Below, in pieces: positions 1 to 9,372 of a stretch of 64,000 nt of DNA. The stretch is from an archaeon. GTDB lineage: Archaea > Iainarchaeota > Iainarchaeia > Iainarchaeales > DTGL01. The position numbers and the translations under genes were made by a program. The stretch spans positions 101,035 to 165,034 of the forward strand of contig JAPDKC010000010.1 of NCBI GenBank assembly GCA_029258755.1, written 5' to 3'. Under the pieces are notes generated by a model. That model saw only the letters and a list, made by a program, of their open reading frames with translations, was not told where the DNA came from and ran no database searches. Numbering within the stretch: the first letter of the stretch is position 1; every line of letters begins with the position of its first letter.

Positions 1-647
1 TTGAATGCAAGTATTTCCTTTTCGCGATCCACAATTAAAGCAAGCGTTGGACTCTGCACACGGCCAGCGGACAAAAACTCCCTGCCAAGTTTTCTAGTAA
101 TTATAGAAAGGTACCTTGTAAGCACCGCGCCCCAAATAAGATCTATTTCCCTTCTAGCGTTTGCGGAATTAGCTAGATTGAAATCAAGCTCTGTGAGCGA
201 ACTAAATGCTTTCTCTATATCTTGCTTTGTTATTGCAGAAAAAACAGCCCTCTTTGCCTCTATTTTAGGATTTGCTTCCTGCAAGCATTCAAGCGCTTCT
301 AAAGCAATGCTTTCACCTTCGCGATCGTAATCGGTTGCAAATATTGCAACATTGAATTTTTTTGCATACTCCTTTAGAACAGCAATTATTCCCTTTTCCT
401 TTTCCGCATATTCAACATCGCTATATATGAGCTCCTTTAAATCGGTGCCTATCCATGAAGAAAACCTTTTTGGAAAATCAACATCCTTTATATGACCCTT
501 CAGAGGTATCACTACGTATTGCTCATTGTTTCTTTCAAAGCGATAGATAGGCACGCTATTTATTCGCTCTTCAGTAACCTTTCCTTCAGCAAGGAGTTCT
601 GCTATGCGCTTAGCTGCTATGGGCTTTTCTGCAACAATAAGCTTCAT
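1..647 (-). CDS. topA: DNA topoisomerase I (type IA), N-terminal part
   Basis: Relaxes negatively supercoiled DNA by passing a strand through a transient single-strand break. The gene begins at an ATG at 647 and runs off the left edge, so only the first 215 residues (Toprim and the start of the core) are present. Seen: the opening KLIVAEKP of the Toprim fold, the acidic metal-binding motif TDYDREGES near residue 105, and SAGRVQSPTL near residue 198, all typical of archaeal TopA. The active-site tyrosine and any zinc fingers lie outside the window. It is divergent from the antiporter at 714 across a 66-nt gap. Reverse gyrase is unlikely because no helicase domain precedes the Toprim domain. 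Confidence 0.9.
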   Translation of the reverse strand, partial: MKLIVAEKPIAAKRIAELLAEGKVTEERINSVPIYRFERNNEQYVVIPLKGHIKDVDFPKRFSSWIGTDLKELIYSDVEYAEKEKGIIAVLKEYAKKFNVAIFATDYDREGESIALEALECLQEANPKIEAKRAVFSAITKQDIEKAFSSLTELDFNLANSANARREIDLIWGAVLTRYLSIITRKLGREFLSAGRVQSPTLALIVDREKEILAF

Positions 648-713
648 AGCAACCCTCTAAAAAACCTTTTTTGGAAGAAAAAGAATAAAAAGTAGCTTGC
701 ATCTTATTAGGAT

Positions 714-1910
714 ATGCTTTCTCCGCCTGTAGAGAGTTTCAGCATACTTAGCATTCTGACGCAAATAGCAATAATTCTCTTTGTAGGCCTAGCGCTAAAG
801 CTTTTGTGTGATAAAACCGGCTTGCCATTTATTGTTTTGCTTATTTTAAGCGGCACTGCGCTTGCTAGCATTTCTCTGCTTAAAATCGAATTTTTAGGGA
901 TAATTCCAGATACGCTGAGAATGCTAGCGCTAATAATAGTTGTGTTCGCTAACGGATTTTACTTAAAGGTAGAAACAATCATGAAACAGCGCAGCGTTGT
1001 TGTTGCGCTTGCAACATTAGGTGTTTTGCTCACGGCATCTATTGTTGCTTTTATATCGCATGTATTGCTCGGTTTAGCTATCTTGCCAGCGCTTTTTATG
1101 GGAGCAATATTAAGTGGCACGGATCCTGCTGTTGTAGCAAATCTGCTTAAAAAAATGCCACAAAAGCTGCAAACGATACTGAATGTAGAATCTATAATGA
1201 ATCAGCCGCTCACAATAATACTTCCTACAATTATTTTTGATTTTGCCGTCGCAAAAGCACCGGAGATTTTAGCATTGCCTATTTATCTTGGAAAACTTAT
1301 AGTGCTTGTTGTTGGTGGCTTTATCGCTGGCCTGCTTGGTTTCTTCGTAGGGCAAAAGATACTTAAGCTTGCTGGAGCAGAGCTTGAGGAGCTTGCTGGC
1401 TTAGCCCTTGCTTTAGGCGTCTTTGTTCTCGCTGAAAATATGGGTGGCTCAGGCATACTGGCTGTTGGCATAACAAGCATCTTGCTTAATTCATCAAAAA
1501 CCATAACCAAAGAGACGTTCTCGGAATTCAATAGAGAGCTTGCGTTATTATTTACCATATTTGTTTTTGTGATGTTTGGAATGCAGTTCCCAATACAATT
1601 GCTTAGCATGCTTGAGATAACCAGATTCGATGTTATAGTGGTTATCTTTTCAGTTGTAACGGCCAGATTATTTACGGTACTTGTAATAGGATACAAAACA
1701 GGTCTTTCTATAAGCGAAAGATTCAAGCTTGGGCTTATAGCGCCAAAAGGAATTGCACCAGCTGCATTAGCACCTTTAGCACTAACAATGGCTCATGCAT
1801 CTGAATTTGTGAGTATGGAAGCTGCATTTATTATAATGAAAATTGTTTACTTAACCATTATAGTTAGTGCCTTGTTAAGCATTATTGTAGCAAGCGTTAG
1901 CAAGGATTAG
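714..1910 (+). CDS. Cation/proton antiporter of the CPA (NhaP/Kef) family
   Basis: A 398-residue polytopic membrane protein, almost wholly hydrophobic with about a dozen membrane segments. The stretch GAILSGTDPAVV around residues 130-141 corresponds to the conserved T/S-D-P region of CPA antiporters that binds the cation; acidic residues within the later helices (GAELEELAGLALALG, near 222) also fit. It likely exchanges Na+ or K+ for H+ at the cytoplasmic membrane. The start ATG follows a poor ribosome binding site. Its stop codon overlaps that of the convergent Lrp regulator by four bases. The exact substrate cannot be read from sequence. Confidence 0.85.
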   Translation: MLSPPVESFSILSILTQIAIILFVGLALKLLCDKTGLPFIVLLILSGTALASISLLKIEFLGIIPDTLRMLALIIVVFANGFYLKVETIMKQRSVVVALATLGVLLTASIVAFISHVLLGLAILPALFMGAILSGTDPAVVANLLKKMPQKLQTILNVESIMNQPLTIILPTIIFDFAVAKAPEILALPIYLGKLIVLVVGGFIAGLLGFFVGQKILKLAGAELEELAGLALALGVFVLAENMGGSGILAVGITSILLNSSKTITKETFSEFNRELALLFTIFVFVMFGMQFPIQLLSMLEITRFDVIVVIFSVVTARLFTVLVIGYKTGLSISERFKLGLIAPKGIAPAALAPLALTMAHASEFVSMEAAFIIMKIVYLTIIVSALLSIIVASVSKD

Positions 1911-2380
1911 AATCTCTTCTGTAGCACGCTTGCTGGCAGGGTATCTCTTTTCTGAATCTTTTCAAGTACCATTAGCGTCTTTATGTCAAGAATACCGTCT
2001 AAGGATCCTAAGCGGGTAATAAATTCCTTTATGGCCTTCATATCTGGGAGGACTGCTTTAACAAGGAGATTGTATTCGCCAAGCACTTGATACACTTCCA
2101 TTACGTGTTCAAAGCTTTCTATGCGCTTCAATAGGTCCTTTGTCTTTGAAAGGTCCGACCTTATCTGAATAAAAATAGGTTTTTCAAAGCCGAGTACATC
2201 ATAGTTGATCTCTGCCTTTATGCCTGCAAGCACGCCCTTTCTTTTAAGCGATTCTACGCGTTTCTTTATGGCAACATCCGTTAGCTGGGTTTCTTCGGCA
2301 ATTGCTCTGTAACTTATTCTGCCATCCTCCATAAGCTTTTTTAGAATATGAAAATCTATCCTGTCAAGTACAGCAAACAT
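1907..2380 (-). CDS. Lrp/AsnC-family transcriptional regulator
   Basis: 157 residues. An N-terminal winged helix-turn-helix (residues about 5-60: DRIDFHILKKLMEDGRISYR, then a recognition helix region) is followed by an alpha-beta RAM-type ligand domain (about 65-145, with VLGEYNLLVKAV). This is the standard Lrp/AsnC architecture and length. Such proteins form octamers and sense amino acids. A TATA-like TTTATAAA lies at 2396-2403, very close to the start, suggesting a leaderless or autoregulated transcript. Neighbouring genes do not identify a target. Confidence 0.85.
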   Translation of the reverse strand: MFAVLDRIDFHILKKLMEDGRISYRAIAEETQLTDVAIKKRVESLKRKGVLAGIKAEINYDVLGFEKPIFIQIRSDLSKTKDLLKRIESFEHVMEVYQVLGEYNLLVKAVLPDMKAIKEFITRLGSLDGILDIKTLMVLEKIQKRDTLPASVLQKRF

Positions 2381-2474
2381 TCCAAAGCCCCCGACTTTAT
2401 AAATTAGAACTAAAAATTAATAAAAAGTTTGCTTTCTTAAAAGCATATTCTAAATAGGTTTTGTTCCGCAACGT

Positions 2475-3212
2475 TTAGCCCAAAAGCTCGCTTTTCTTTA
2501 TCAAATGGTACTTTAGCATATAAAGATAGGTTTTAAGCACTTCCATGAATGGCACAACGAAAACAAGCGCAAATATAAGCGTAATAAACTCCGCAAACAA
2601 AAATTCTAAAACAAGCCTATCTAAAAGGAATTCAAACAAAGCAAGCAGCAAAAGCAATGCTGAGCCAACAAAAAGTGCCGTTAAAGATTCCTTAGGATAT
2701 CTTTTTACAAAATGAATGCTCTCAACTATTGCACCTCTTAAATTCCTTTCATCAACAACAAGCGCTTGCGGCACAAACATAAGCAAAAAGCTTATCAAGA
2801 AAACAAGGAAATAAATTAGCAAAGCGGTTAAAGGAGTAAGCGTTGTTGCAAACAAGAGAGCTAAATAAAAAACAACAAGCATAAGCGAATAAAAAGCAAA
2901 CAAACGCGAGGAAAACTTGCTTATCATTTCATCTAAGTAGAATTCAACCTTGACAGAACTAAGGTCACGCCTAATACTAAAAACAATCAAACTTATGAAG
3001 AAGGAAAAAATTGCTAAATAAATTATAGCTAAAAGGATAAGCACTGGAAGGTACTTAAAGATTCTTAGCTCAATAAATATCGTGCCAGAGGAAACAAAAA
3101 TACCAGCATTTAGAAAAGGAAGCACAAATACTGGAACAAACGCTAACAAAAGCGCGAATAGCAAGGCAACTTTTATGTTTGCAACGTATTTTTCAAATAC
3201 CTTTGCTAGCAT
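2475..3212 (-). CDS. Polytopic membrane protein of unknown function
   Basis: 245 residues with about six hydrophobic segments arranged in pairs (residues roughly 12-40, 50-80, 105-150, 180-200, 205-228). The layout resembles archaeal multi-spanning proteins of the DUF4013/DUF7847 type that often lack assigned functions, but no diagnostic motif was recognised. Upstream lies the convergent-facing Lrp gene and downstream, 46 nt away on the same strand side, the methylthiotransferase; neither indicates a role. Confidence 0.7.
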   Translation of the reverse strand: MLAKVFEKYVANIKVALLFALLLAFVPVFVLPFLNAGIFVSSGTIFIELRIFKYLPVLILLAIIYLAIFSFFISLIVFSIRRDLSSVKVEFYLDEMISKFSSRLFAFYSLMLVVFYLALLFATTLTPLTALLIYFLVFLISFLLMFVPQALVVDERNLRGAIVESIHFVKRYPKESLTALFVGSALLLLLALFEFLLDRLVLEFLFAEFITLIFALVFVVPFMEVLKTYLYMLKYHLIKKSELLG

Positions 3213-3258
3213 AGCATCAATAGATTTTCTGGTAGAAAATGAATAAAAAAGAATTGCG

Positions 3259-4503
3259 CTAGCTTACGAGCTTGCCTATAAGGTGTGTTGGCTTAGCGTC
3301 GATTATTTCCACTTCCACAAATCTGCAAAAAGCATTCTCTTCAATAACAACCGGTTTATAAGCATTTGTTCTTGCAACAAAATTGCCTTTAATTCCGCAT
3401 TCTGAAACAAGAGCCGTTAAGCGCTTCCCTATAAATCTCTTGTTGTTTTCAAGGGCTATTTTTCTCACAAGTTCTGAAAGCTTTTTGCTTCTTGCTTTTA
3501 CCTCTCGCGTATCAAGCTGCTTCATAGTTGCAGCTAAAGAGCCTGGTCTTACACCAAATCGCGATACATTTACTACATCCGGTTTTATTTTTTGTACTAG
3601 CTCTAATGTTTTCATAAAATCTTCCTGTGTTTCTGAAGGAAAGCCAACAATAATATCGGTAGCGATAGTAGCATCTTTGAACCTCTCGCGTATGCTTGCT
3701 ACCATTTCCACAAAATCGCTCACAGCATAACCTCTTTTCATGCTTTTTAGTACCTCATCAGAGCCGCTCTGCACAGGCAGATGGAAAAATTTATAGGCAC
3801 GTTCATCTTCCATAACATCTAGCAGTTCTGGGAAGAAGCGCTTAACATGCTGTGGATTCATCATGCCTACGCGTACACGATAATTGCCTTTATTCTCAAG
3901 CAATACTTGCAGCAGTTCAGCTAGATTTGTTTTCAGATCAAATCCATAGCAAGCGGTATCTGTAGCGGTAAGCCAAATCTCTTTAGCTTCCTTTAACGCT
4001 CTCTTGAAAGCTGAATTTATTTCCTCAATGCTGTAACTTTTAAGCGTGCCTCTTGCGAGCCAAACGCAGCAATAGGCACATCTGTTTAGGCATCCTCTTG
4101 CTATAGGTATTATCGCTATACATTTGTTGTAAGGTAGCGCTTTGGCCTCTGGTGAATAACTAAGCTTTAAATTAAAGAATTCTGCTATTTCGCTAGCATC
4201 TGTGCCGAACAGCAACGCTTGCGGAAAAAGCTTTTGCAACATCTTCTTCCTTATCTCAACCAAGCAGCCGATAATAACAAGCTTAAAGTTATGAACTTTT
4301 GCTAATTCGCTAAGCTTTCTCAGCCTAGCGATTATTTTGTGCTCTGTTGGCGATTTGACAGCACATGTGTTAACTATGCAATAATCAGATTCTTCAGGCT
4401 TATCAACAAGCTTGTAGTTAGCACTTGCAAACGCATATCTAAGCTTTTCTGTGTCGCCCTTATTCAAAGAACAGCCGTACCACTCTATGTATACCTTAGC
4501 CAC
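3259..4503 (-). CDS. tRNA-t6A37 methylthiotransferase (radical SAM)
   Basis: 414 residues. Domain order is UPF0004 (1-110, with WYGCSLNKGD and NTCAVKSPTE), radical SAM with the cluster-binding motif CLNRCAYC (about 138-145), and a C-terminal TRAM domain. This is the MiaB/MtaB/CDKAL1 architecture; in archaea the e-MtaB branch converts t6A37 of ANN-decoding tRNAs to ms2t6A37. Three N-terminal cysteines for the auxiliary cluster are seen (YGCS, NTCA, IGCL). It lies just downstream of thrS (33 nt), a translation-linked context. Confidence 0.88.
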   Translation of the reverse strand: MAKVYIEWYGCSLNKGDTEKLRYAFASANYKLVDKPEESDYCIVNTCAVKSPTEHKIIARLRKLSELAKVHNFKLVIIGCLVEIRKKMLQKLFPQALLFGTDASEIAEFFNLKLSYSPEAKALPYNKCIAIIPIARGCLNRCAYCCVWLARGTLKSYSIEEINSAFKRALKEAKEIWLTATDTACYGFDLKTNLAELLQVLLENKGNYRVRVGMMNPQHVKRFFPELLDVMEDERAYKFFHLPVQSGSDEVLKSMKRGYAVSDFVEMVASIRERFKDATIATDIIVGFPSETQEDFMKTLELVQKIKPDVVNVSRFGVRPGSLAATMKQLDTREVKARSKKLSELVRKIALENNKRFIGKRLTALVSECGIKGNFVARTNAYKPVVIEENAFCRFVEVEIIDAKPTHLIGKLVS

Positions 4504-4536
4504 CTAAGAACACCTATAAGGAAAATAAAAATAGCT

Positions 4537-6276
4537 TTACTTTATGCTAAGCTCCAAAGCCCTGCTTTCGATTTCCTCCTTTATAAGAGAGAGGAATTCT
4601 TCAAGCTTTACACTCTTTTTGATAACTCCCTTCCTTGTCCTTACAGTAACGCTGCCTTCTTTTTGCTCATTGTCACCTATAACAAGCATATAAGGAATTT
4701 TCTCAAGCTGTGCCTCTCTTATCTTCTTTGGCAATGTTTCTTTTCTACTATCCAGCTCTGCCCTAATATCACTTTCCCTAAGTTTTTCAAGTACAGCTTT
4801 TGCGTACTCTAAATTCCTATCCGTTATTGGCATTACCCTTACTTGCACAGGACTTAACCAAGTGGGAAACATGCCACCGTAATGCTCAATAAGCACGCCC
4901 ATAAAACGTTCTATTGAGCCCAATATTGCTCTGTGAATCATAACTGGTCTGTGCTTTTTATCATCAGGGCCTATGTAGTATAAATCAAACTTTTCTGGCA
5001 TTGAGAAATCAACTTGGATTGTTGCACATTGCCATTCTCTTTCTAATGCGTCCTTTATATGGAAATCTATCTTCGGACCGTAGAAAGCTCCTTCACCCTC
5101 ATTTATTTTATAGTCGATTTTTAGCTCTTTCAAAGCGCTTTCCAAAGCATTAGTTGCATGCTCCCATTGCTCATCCGTGCCCATTGAATCCTCAGGTCTT
5201 GTGCTTAGCTCCATCGAATAGTCCTCAAAGCCGAACGTTTTGTATATTTTGTCCGTTAGCTTAATTATTTTTATTATCTCATCTTTTAGCTGTTCTTCTG
5301 TGCAGAATATGTGAGCATCATCTTGCGTAAACTTTCGCACTCTAATTAAGCCATATAAAACACCGCTCCTCTCAAGTCTATGCACTATACCAAACTCTGC
5401 TATCTTTATAGGAAGCTCCTTATAGGAATGTCTTTTTTCTTTATAGATTAAGATATGTCCTGGACAATTCATCGGCTTTACCGCAAGCATCCTATCATCA
5501 GCTTGGGTAAAATACATATTCTGCCTATAGTGATCCCAATGGCCTGATCTTACCCAAAGCTCTTTGCTCATTATAATAGGGGTTCTCACAAACTTGTAGC
5601 CCTCAGCTATGTGTAACTTCTTCAGGAATTTTATCATCTCATCCCATATAATCGCGCCCTTAGGCAAAAAGAAGGGAAAGCCCGGTGCTTCCTCATGAAT
5701 TGAAAATATGCCAAGTTGTTTGCCAAGCTTAATATGATTCCTTTCGCCAAGTTCTTCGAGCTTTTTAAGATAAGCATCTAACTCTTGCTTGCTTGGGAAA
5801 GCTATCCCATAGATACGCTGAAGCATCGGGTTTTTCTCGCTGCCACGCCAGTAAGCACCCGCTGTGCGAATAAGCTTGAAAGCTTTTATCTCACCAGTGT
5901 TGTCTACATGCGGTCCCCTGCACAAATCTATAAAGTTGCCGTTCTGGTAGATTGTTATAGGCCCTTTTATCTCACGCAAAAGCTCCAATTTGTAAGGTTC
6001 ATCTTTGAAAAGCTTTTCTGCTTCCTCTCTGCTTATCTCCTTCCTTATGAAACGTTCTTTCCTATCTATAATCTCTTGCATCTTCTTTTCTATGCGCTCC
6101 AGATCTTGCTGCGTAAAGGGCTCTTTTACATCAAAATCGTAGTAGAAGCCCTCCTTTATAGGCGGCCCTATACCTAGCTTTGCATCAGGCCAGAGCTCCT
6201 TAACAGCGCTAGCCAATACATGCGATGCTGAATGCCAAAGCTTCTTATAGTATTCCTTTTTTTCTTCAGGAATCAT
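4537..6276 (-). CDS. thrS: Threonyl-tRNA synthetase, bacterial type lacking the TGS domain
   Basis: Charges tRNA-Thr. 579 residues: the protein starts directly at the editing (N2/SAD) domain, whose zinc/editing residues H15xxxH19 and CRGPH are intact, then the class II catalytic core (motif 2 region RVRKFTQDDAHIFC, motif 3 near HRAILGSIERF) and the anticodon-binding domain. Bacterial and eukaryotic enzymes usually have a TGS domain of about 60 residues in front; it is absent here. The archaeal D-tyr-tRNA deacylase-like editing domain is also absent. The ATG at 6276 was chosen over an in-frame GTG nine bases upstream because GTGAT acts as the ribosome binding site. Confidence 0.92.
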   Translation of the reverse strand: MIPEEKKEYYKKLWHSASHVLASAVKELWPDAKLGIGPPIKEGFYYDFDVKEPFTQQDLERIEKKMQEIIDRKERFIRKEISREEAEKLFKDEPYKLELLREIKGPITIYQNGNFIDLCRGPHVDNTGEIKAFKLIRTAGAYWRGSEKNPMLQRIYGIAFPSKQELDAYLKKLEELGERNHIKLGKQLGIFSIHEEAPGFPFFLPKGAIIWDEMIKFLKKLHIAEGYKFVRTPIIMSKELWVRSGHWDHYRQNMYFTQADDRMLAVKPMNCPGHILIYKEKRHSYKELPIKIAEFGIVHRLERSGVLYGLIRVRKFTQDDAHIFCTEEQLKDEIIKIIKLTDKIYKTFGFEDYSMELSTRPEDSMGTDEQWEHATNALESALKELKIDYKINEGEGAFYGPKIDFHIKDALEREWQCATIQVDFSMPEKFDLYYIGPDDKKHRPVMIHRAILGSIERFMGVLIEHYGGMFPTWLSPVQVRVMPITDRNLEYAKAVLEKLRESDIRAELDSRKETLPKKIREAQLEKIPYMLVIGDNEQKEGSVTVRTRKGVIKKSVKLEEFLSLIKEEIESRALELSIK

Positions 6277-6408
6277 GCATATCACTGGACAAATTTTAAC
6301 TATTTTTATTCTGTCCAGAAAAGTTTTAATATTAGCACCTTTTGGGCTTTAAAAGCGGAATATTGCCATAAAACTATTTTTATTCTGTTTTTGGGAAAAA
6401 ATTTAATT

Positions 6409-7650
6409 ATGATAGATGCAAAGCTTTGCGTCCGCTGTAAGGGCAAGTTGCTTTGCGGTTTAAGCTATTGCCCAATCCTGCGCAAATACGAGAACCAGCT
6501 AAGGATTGTTAAGAAAGTAAGCGCTTCATTCTTTGGGATATCGCCTCCTGGGCTTTTTGTTTCTTGGCACAACTATCCTAAAGTAACTGTTGCTCCTCTT
6601 AGCACATCTGAAAGGGTAAGCAATGCTAAGCTTTTAGATATGCCAGAGCTTTGGTATGGCATGCCAGAGCACAAAATAATAGAGTTCAGAAGCTCGCTCC
6701 TTATGAGTGGAAAAAAGTTTGATGCAAGCGATGCAAGCAATCCAAGCTATGATCTGCTAACTATTCAGGAGCTTGCTATGAGCTTTTCCCAGGTTGATGT
6801 TGAGGTAGAGCTGCTCAAAAAACCTAAGCTAAAGCTTTCCTTCAGCGATTTTGTTGGCCCTCTTGGTCCAAAAGCACCACTAAAAAATATTGAGCTTGAA
6901 AGCAATCCTAAAGTGCCCAGAAAGGTGGATTATATTGTAAGCGATACAGATGTTAAAGCAAACACAGCAATGCTTGAGCTTTATCAAGCAGGCTTTCCTG
7001 TTTCTTTCATCCATAAGCTCCTTAGCGCCGGCACTTTAGGCATAGAAAGGAATAGAAAGCTTGTGCCTACACGATGGGCTATTACAGCAGTAGATGCAAA
7101 TATAAGCAAGGAGCTTATAGAGGAAAGGATAAAAGCAAATGAAACGATAGATAAGTTTGAGCTTTATCATTCGAAATACCTTGAGAATGATTTTTGGATT
7201 GTGCTTATTCCAAGCGTTTGGGCTTTCGAGCAATTAGAATGCTGGCTACCTGGAAGCATCTGGACAAAGAAAGAAAAGCGCTATCATATAATACAAAATG
7301 CTGAATTTTTGCATGGAAGGAATGATTATGCAGTTATAGAAGATGGTGCCTACTTTGCTGCAAGGCTTGCTGTTGCCGAGCATTTGGTAAAAAGAAGGAA
7401 GCAAGCAGCATGCATATTCTTCCGCGAGATATGGCCTGGTTATGCTGTACCTTTAGGTGTATGGCAGGTAAGAGAAAACGTTAGGCATGCCTTAAAGAAT
7501 AAGCCAATCTGTTTTGAAACGCTTAGTGAAACACTAAACTTCCTTAAAAAGAAGCTTGCCGTACCTATAGAAGAATATGTGAAAAAATCTAAGCTTATAG
7601 ATTGGCTAAAACATCAGAAAAAGCTTAGCGAGTTTAACCAAAGCGCATAA
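6409..7650 (+). CDS. nreA: DNA repair protein NreA with C-terminal PCNA-binding motif
   Basis: 413 residues. It opens with a Cys4 zinc-binding motif (C7, C10, C16, C21), continues through the conserved Nre core, and ends four residues after QKKLSEF (residues 403-409), which fits the QxxLxxF PIP-box that tethers NreA to the sliding clamp PCNA. NreA acts in archaeal repair of DNA damage. The reading frame is open upstream to 6232, but that part would encode non-conserved sequence and overlap thrS, so the ATG at 6409 was chosen. The 3' end overlaps the convergent rfcS gene, another PCNA partner, by 17 nt. Confidence 0.9.
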   Translation: MIDAKLCVRCKGKLLCGLSYCPILRKYENQLRIVKKVSASFFGISPPGLFVSWHNYPKVTVAPLSTSERVSNAKLLDMPELWYGMPEHKIIEFRSSLLMSGKKFDASDASNPSYDLLTIQELAMSFSQVDVEVELLKKPKLKLSFSDFVGPLGPKAPLKNIELESNPKVPRKVDYIVSDTDVKANTAMLELYQAGFPVSFIHKLLSAGTLGIERNRKLVPTRWAITAVDANISKELIEERIKANETIDKFELYHSKYLENDFWIVLIPSVWAFEQLECWLPGSIWTKKEKRYHIIQNAEFLHGRNDYAVIEDGAYFAARLAVAEHLVKRRKQAACIFFREIWPGYAVPLGVWQVRENVRHALKNKPICFETLSETLNFLKKKLAVPIEEYVKKSKLIDWLKHQKKLSEFNQSA

Positions 7651-8596
7651 GTTGTGCTAACAAAGCTTCAAGCTGTATTCTTTCGTTAGCTCCTTCGACC
7701 AAGCGGAAATTATAGTCAGCGATTATATCTACAAGCTCTACCTTTTGCTTTGTTGGCAGGATTTTTTCATCCATGTTTATTACTTCACGATAAAGCTGAA
7801 CTATAACATCCTCGCCGCTCATACCGTAATCATACATAAGCTTTGTGAGAAGCTCGCGGGCTTCATTGAATTTTTTGTTTAGAGCAAGCTCTATCATGCG
7901 CTTTATTTCCTCAGGCCTGGCTCTGCTTGAGACACTATAAACAACCTCTTCAGTTATTTCTTTACCAAGGAATGCGGAACCTTGCAAGATATTGATTGCT
8001 TTTCTCATGTCCCCCTCGCAGGCATAAACTATAGCATCCAATGCTTTCTTATCTATCTTGAGACCTTCTTGCTTAGCGATTTCGCTAAGCTTGCTTTTTA
8101 TCTCTTCTTCCGTAAGTGGAGTGAAGCGGAATATAACACATCTTGACTGAATCGGCTCGATAATTCTTGATGAATAGTTGCATGAAAGTATGAAGCGTGC
8201 TGTCCTTGTATATTTCTCCATCGTTCTGCGCAATGCTTGCTGAGCATCTGCTGTTAATGCATCTGCCTCATCCAAAAAGATTATTTTAAAATCGGCATTA
8301 AACGCTAGCGTCCTTGCAAAATCTTTTATTGTATTTCTCACAACATCTATGCCGCGCTCATCGCTAGCGTTTAGCTCCAAAAAGTTTTGAGAAAAGCCTT
8401 CTTCACCGAAAAGTTCCTTAGCTAAGGCAATCGCGCAGCTTGTCTTTCCTACGCCAGCCGGGCCAGCAAAGAGCATATTCGGCACATTTCTACTTTTAAC
8501 ATAGCTTTTGAGTCTTGCAACTATGTGCTTCTGGCCAACAACCTCTGCAAGCTTCCTTGGCCTATATTTTTCAACCCAAGGCAGATCTATTTGCAT
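7634..8596 (-). CDS. rfcS: Replication factor C small subunit (clamp loader)
   Basis: 320 residues of an AAA+ ATPase that loads PCNA onto primed DNA. Seen: RFC box near the N-terminus (LPWVEKYRPRKLAEVVGQ), Walker A GPAGVGKTS (about residues 45-53), Walker B FLDEADAL (about 106-113), the SRC arginine-finger motif in IQSRCVIFRF, and a C-terminal collar domain. Full length for the archaeal small subunit. The large subunit is not in the window. GGTG precedes the start at a suitable distance. Confidence 0.96.
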   Translation of the reverse strand: MQIDLPWVEKYRPRKLAEVVGQKHIVARLKSYVKSRNVPNMLFAGPAGVGKTSCAIALAKELFGEEGFSQNFLELNASDERGIDVVRNTIKDFARTLAFNADFKIIFLDEADALTADAQQALRRTMEKYTRTARFILSCNYSSRIIEPIQSRCVIFRFTPLTEEEIKSKLSEIAKQEGLKIDKKALDAIVYACEGDMRKAINILQGSAFLGKEITEEVVYSVSSRARPEEIKRMIELALNKKFNEARELLTKLMYDYGMSGEDVIVQLYREVINMDEKILPTKQKVELVDIIADYNFRLVEGANERIQLEALLAQLMRFG

Positions 8597-8692
8597 GAAG
8601 ACACCTTTTAAATTAATGCTTGGTAATTTTAATAAACTCTTTGCAGGTAAAAATTGTTTTAAAATGTTGTATCCAAATTTTTTGTGATCTCA

Positions 8693-9268
8693 ATGAATGA
8701 AAAAGTTCGCTCATATGGTATTATGATAGCATTTGCAGTTATTACCTATGCGCTGGTTTATATAATAACCAATTATGGCTTGCACAATGTCGCTTACGAC
8801 TGGCGATTTAATTCGGCAAGCGTATCATTAAACTATGCTCTTATGCCTATCTTTGGCTTCATATTCGGTTTCTTCGGCTTGGAATACTGGAAAAAAACTT
8901 TCGATGAGAAGAGAAATGCTTTGCTTGCACTATTTATGCTTTTTATTCTTGTTTCATTGCTTTCATTTGCTATAGCTGTTTGGTTTTTCTACAAACCAAC
9001 TGTAGATATGGCTTTCTCCAGAATTGCTGACAACTTTAAAAGAGCTAATAGAGAGCTGCCCTATTTCTCATACAATGTGTGTTTTGCAAACTGCAAAAGC
9101 CCCGGCTTTGGTTGCTTCCTTTTAGAGGAACAAAACAGATATGTTTGTGAGATAAACTTTTGGAATGAATTGTTTAGGTCTGCGTTCTTCCCCTTCTGGC
9201 TCGCTTGCCTGCTTGCAGGTTTTAGCTTTTTCGCTTACGACTTTCTCCAAAAATATAAAAGAGCTTAA
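8693..9268 (+). CDS. Small four-helix membrane protein, unknown
   Basis: 191 residues with four predicted membrane helices (about 10-28, 44-62, 75-100, 160-182) and a loop between helices three and four that carries several cysteines in CFANCKSPGFGC, which could form disulfides if extracytoplasmic. No family was recognised. The ATG at 8693 was chosen because GTGAT eight bases upstream forms the ribosome binding site, even though the GTG within it is in frame. It stands between rfcS and the pilus operon and is probably its own transcript. Confidence 0.65.
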   Translation: MNEKVRSYGIMIAFAVITYALVYIITNYGLHNVAYDWRFNSASVSLNYALMPIFGFIFGFFGLEYWKKTFDEKRNALLALFMLFILVSLLSFAIAVWFFYKPTVDMAFSRIADNFKRANRELPYFSYNVCFANCKSPGFGCFLLEEQNRYVCEINFWNELFRSAFFPFWLACLLAGFSFFAYDFLQKYKRA

Positions 9269-9336
9269 GATTACAGGGATTAGTAAAAAGGTTTCTAACT
9301 TTGTGTTTCTTCCAAGAGCGGTTAAATAACGTAAGG

Positions 9337-9344
9337 TTTAAATA
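9337..9344 (+). promoter_or_regulatory. TATA-like box of the pilus operon
   Basis: TTTAAATA stands 29-36 nt upstream of the ATG at 9373. With archaeal TBP spacing of about 26 nt from box centre to transcription start, this predicts initiation just before the gene and a very short leader. Positional inference only. Confidence 0.45.
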
Positions 9345-9372
9345 AAACATTTTCATTCTTTTATTGAGCATT

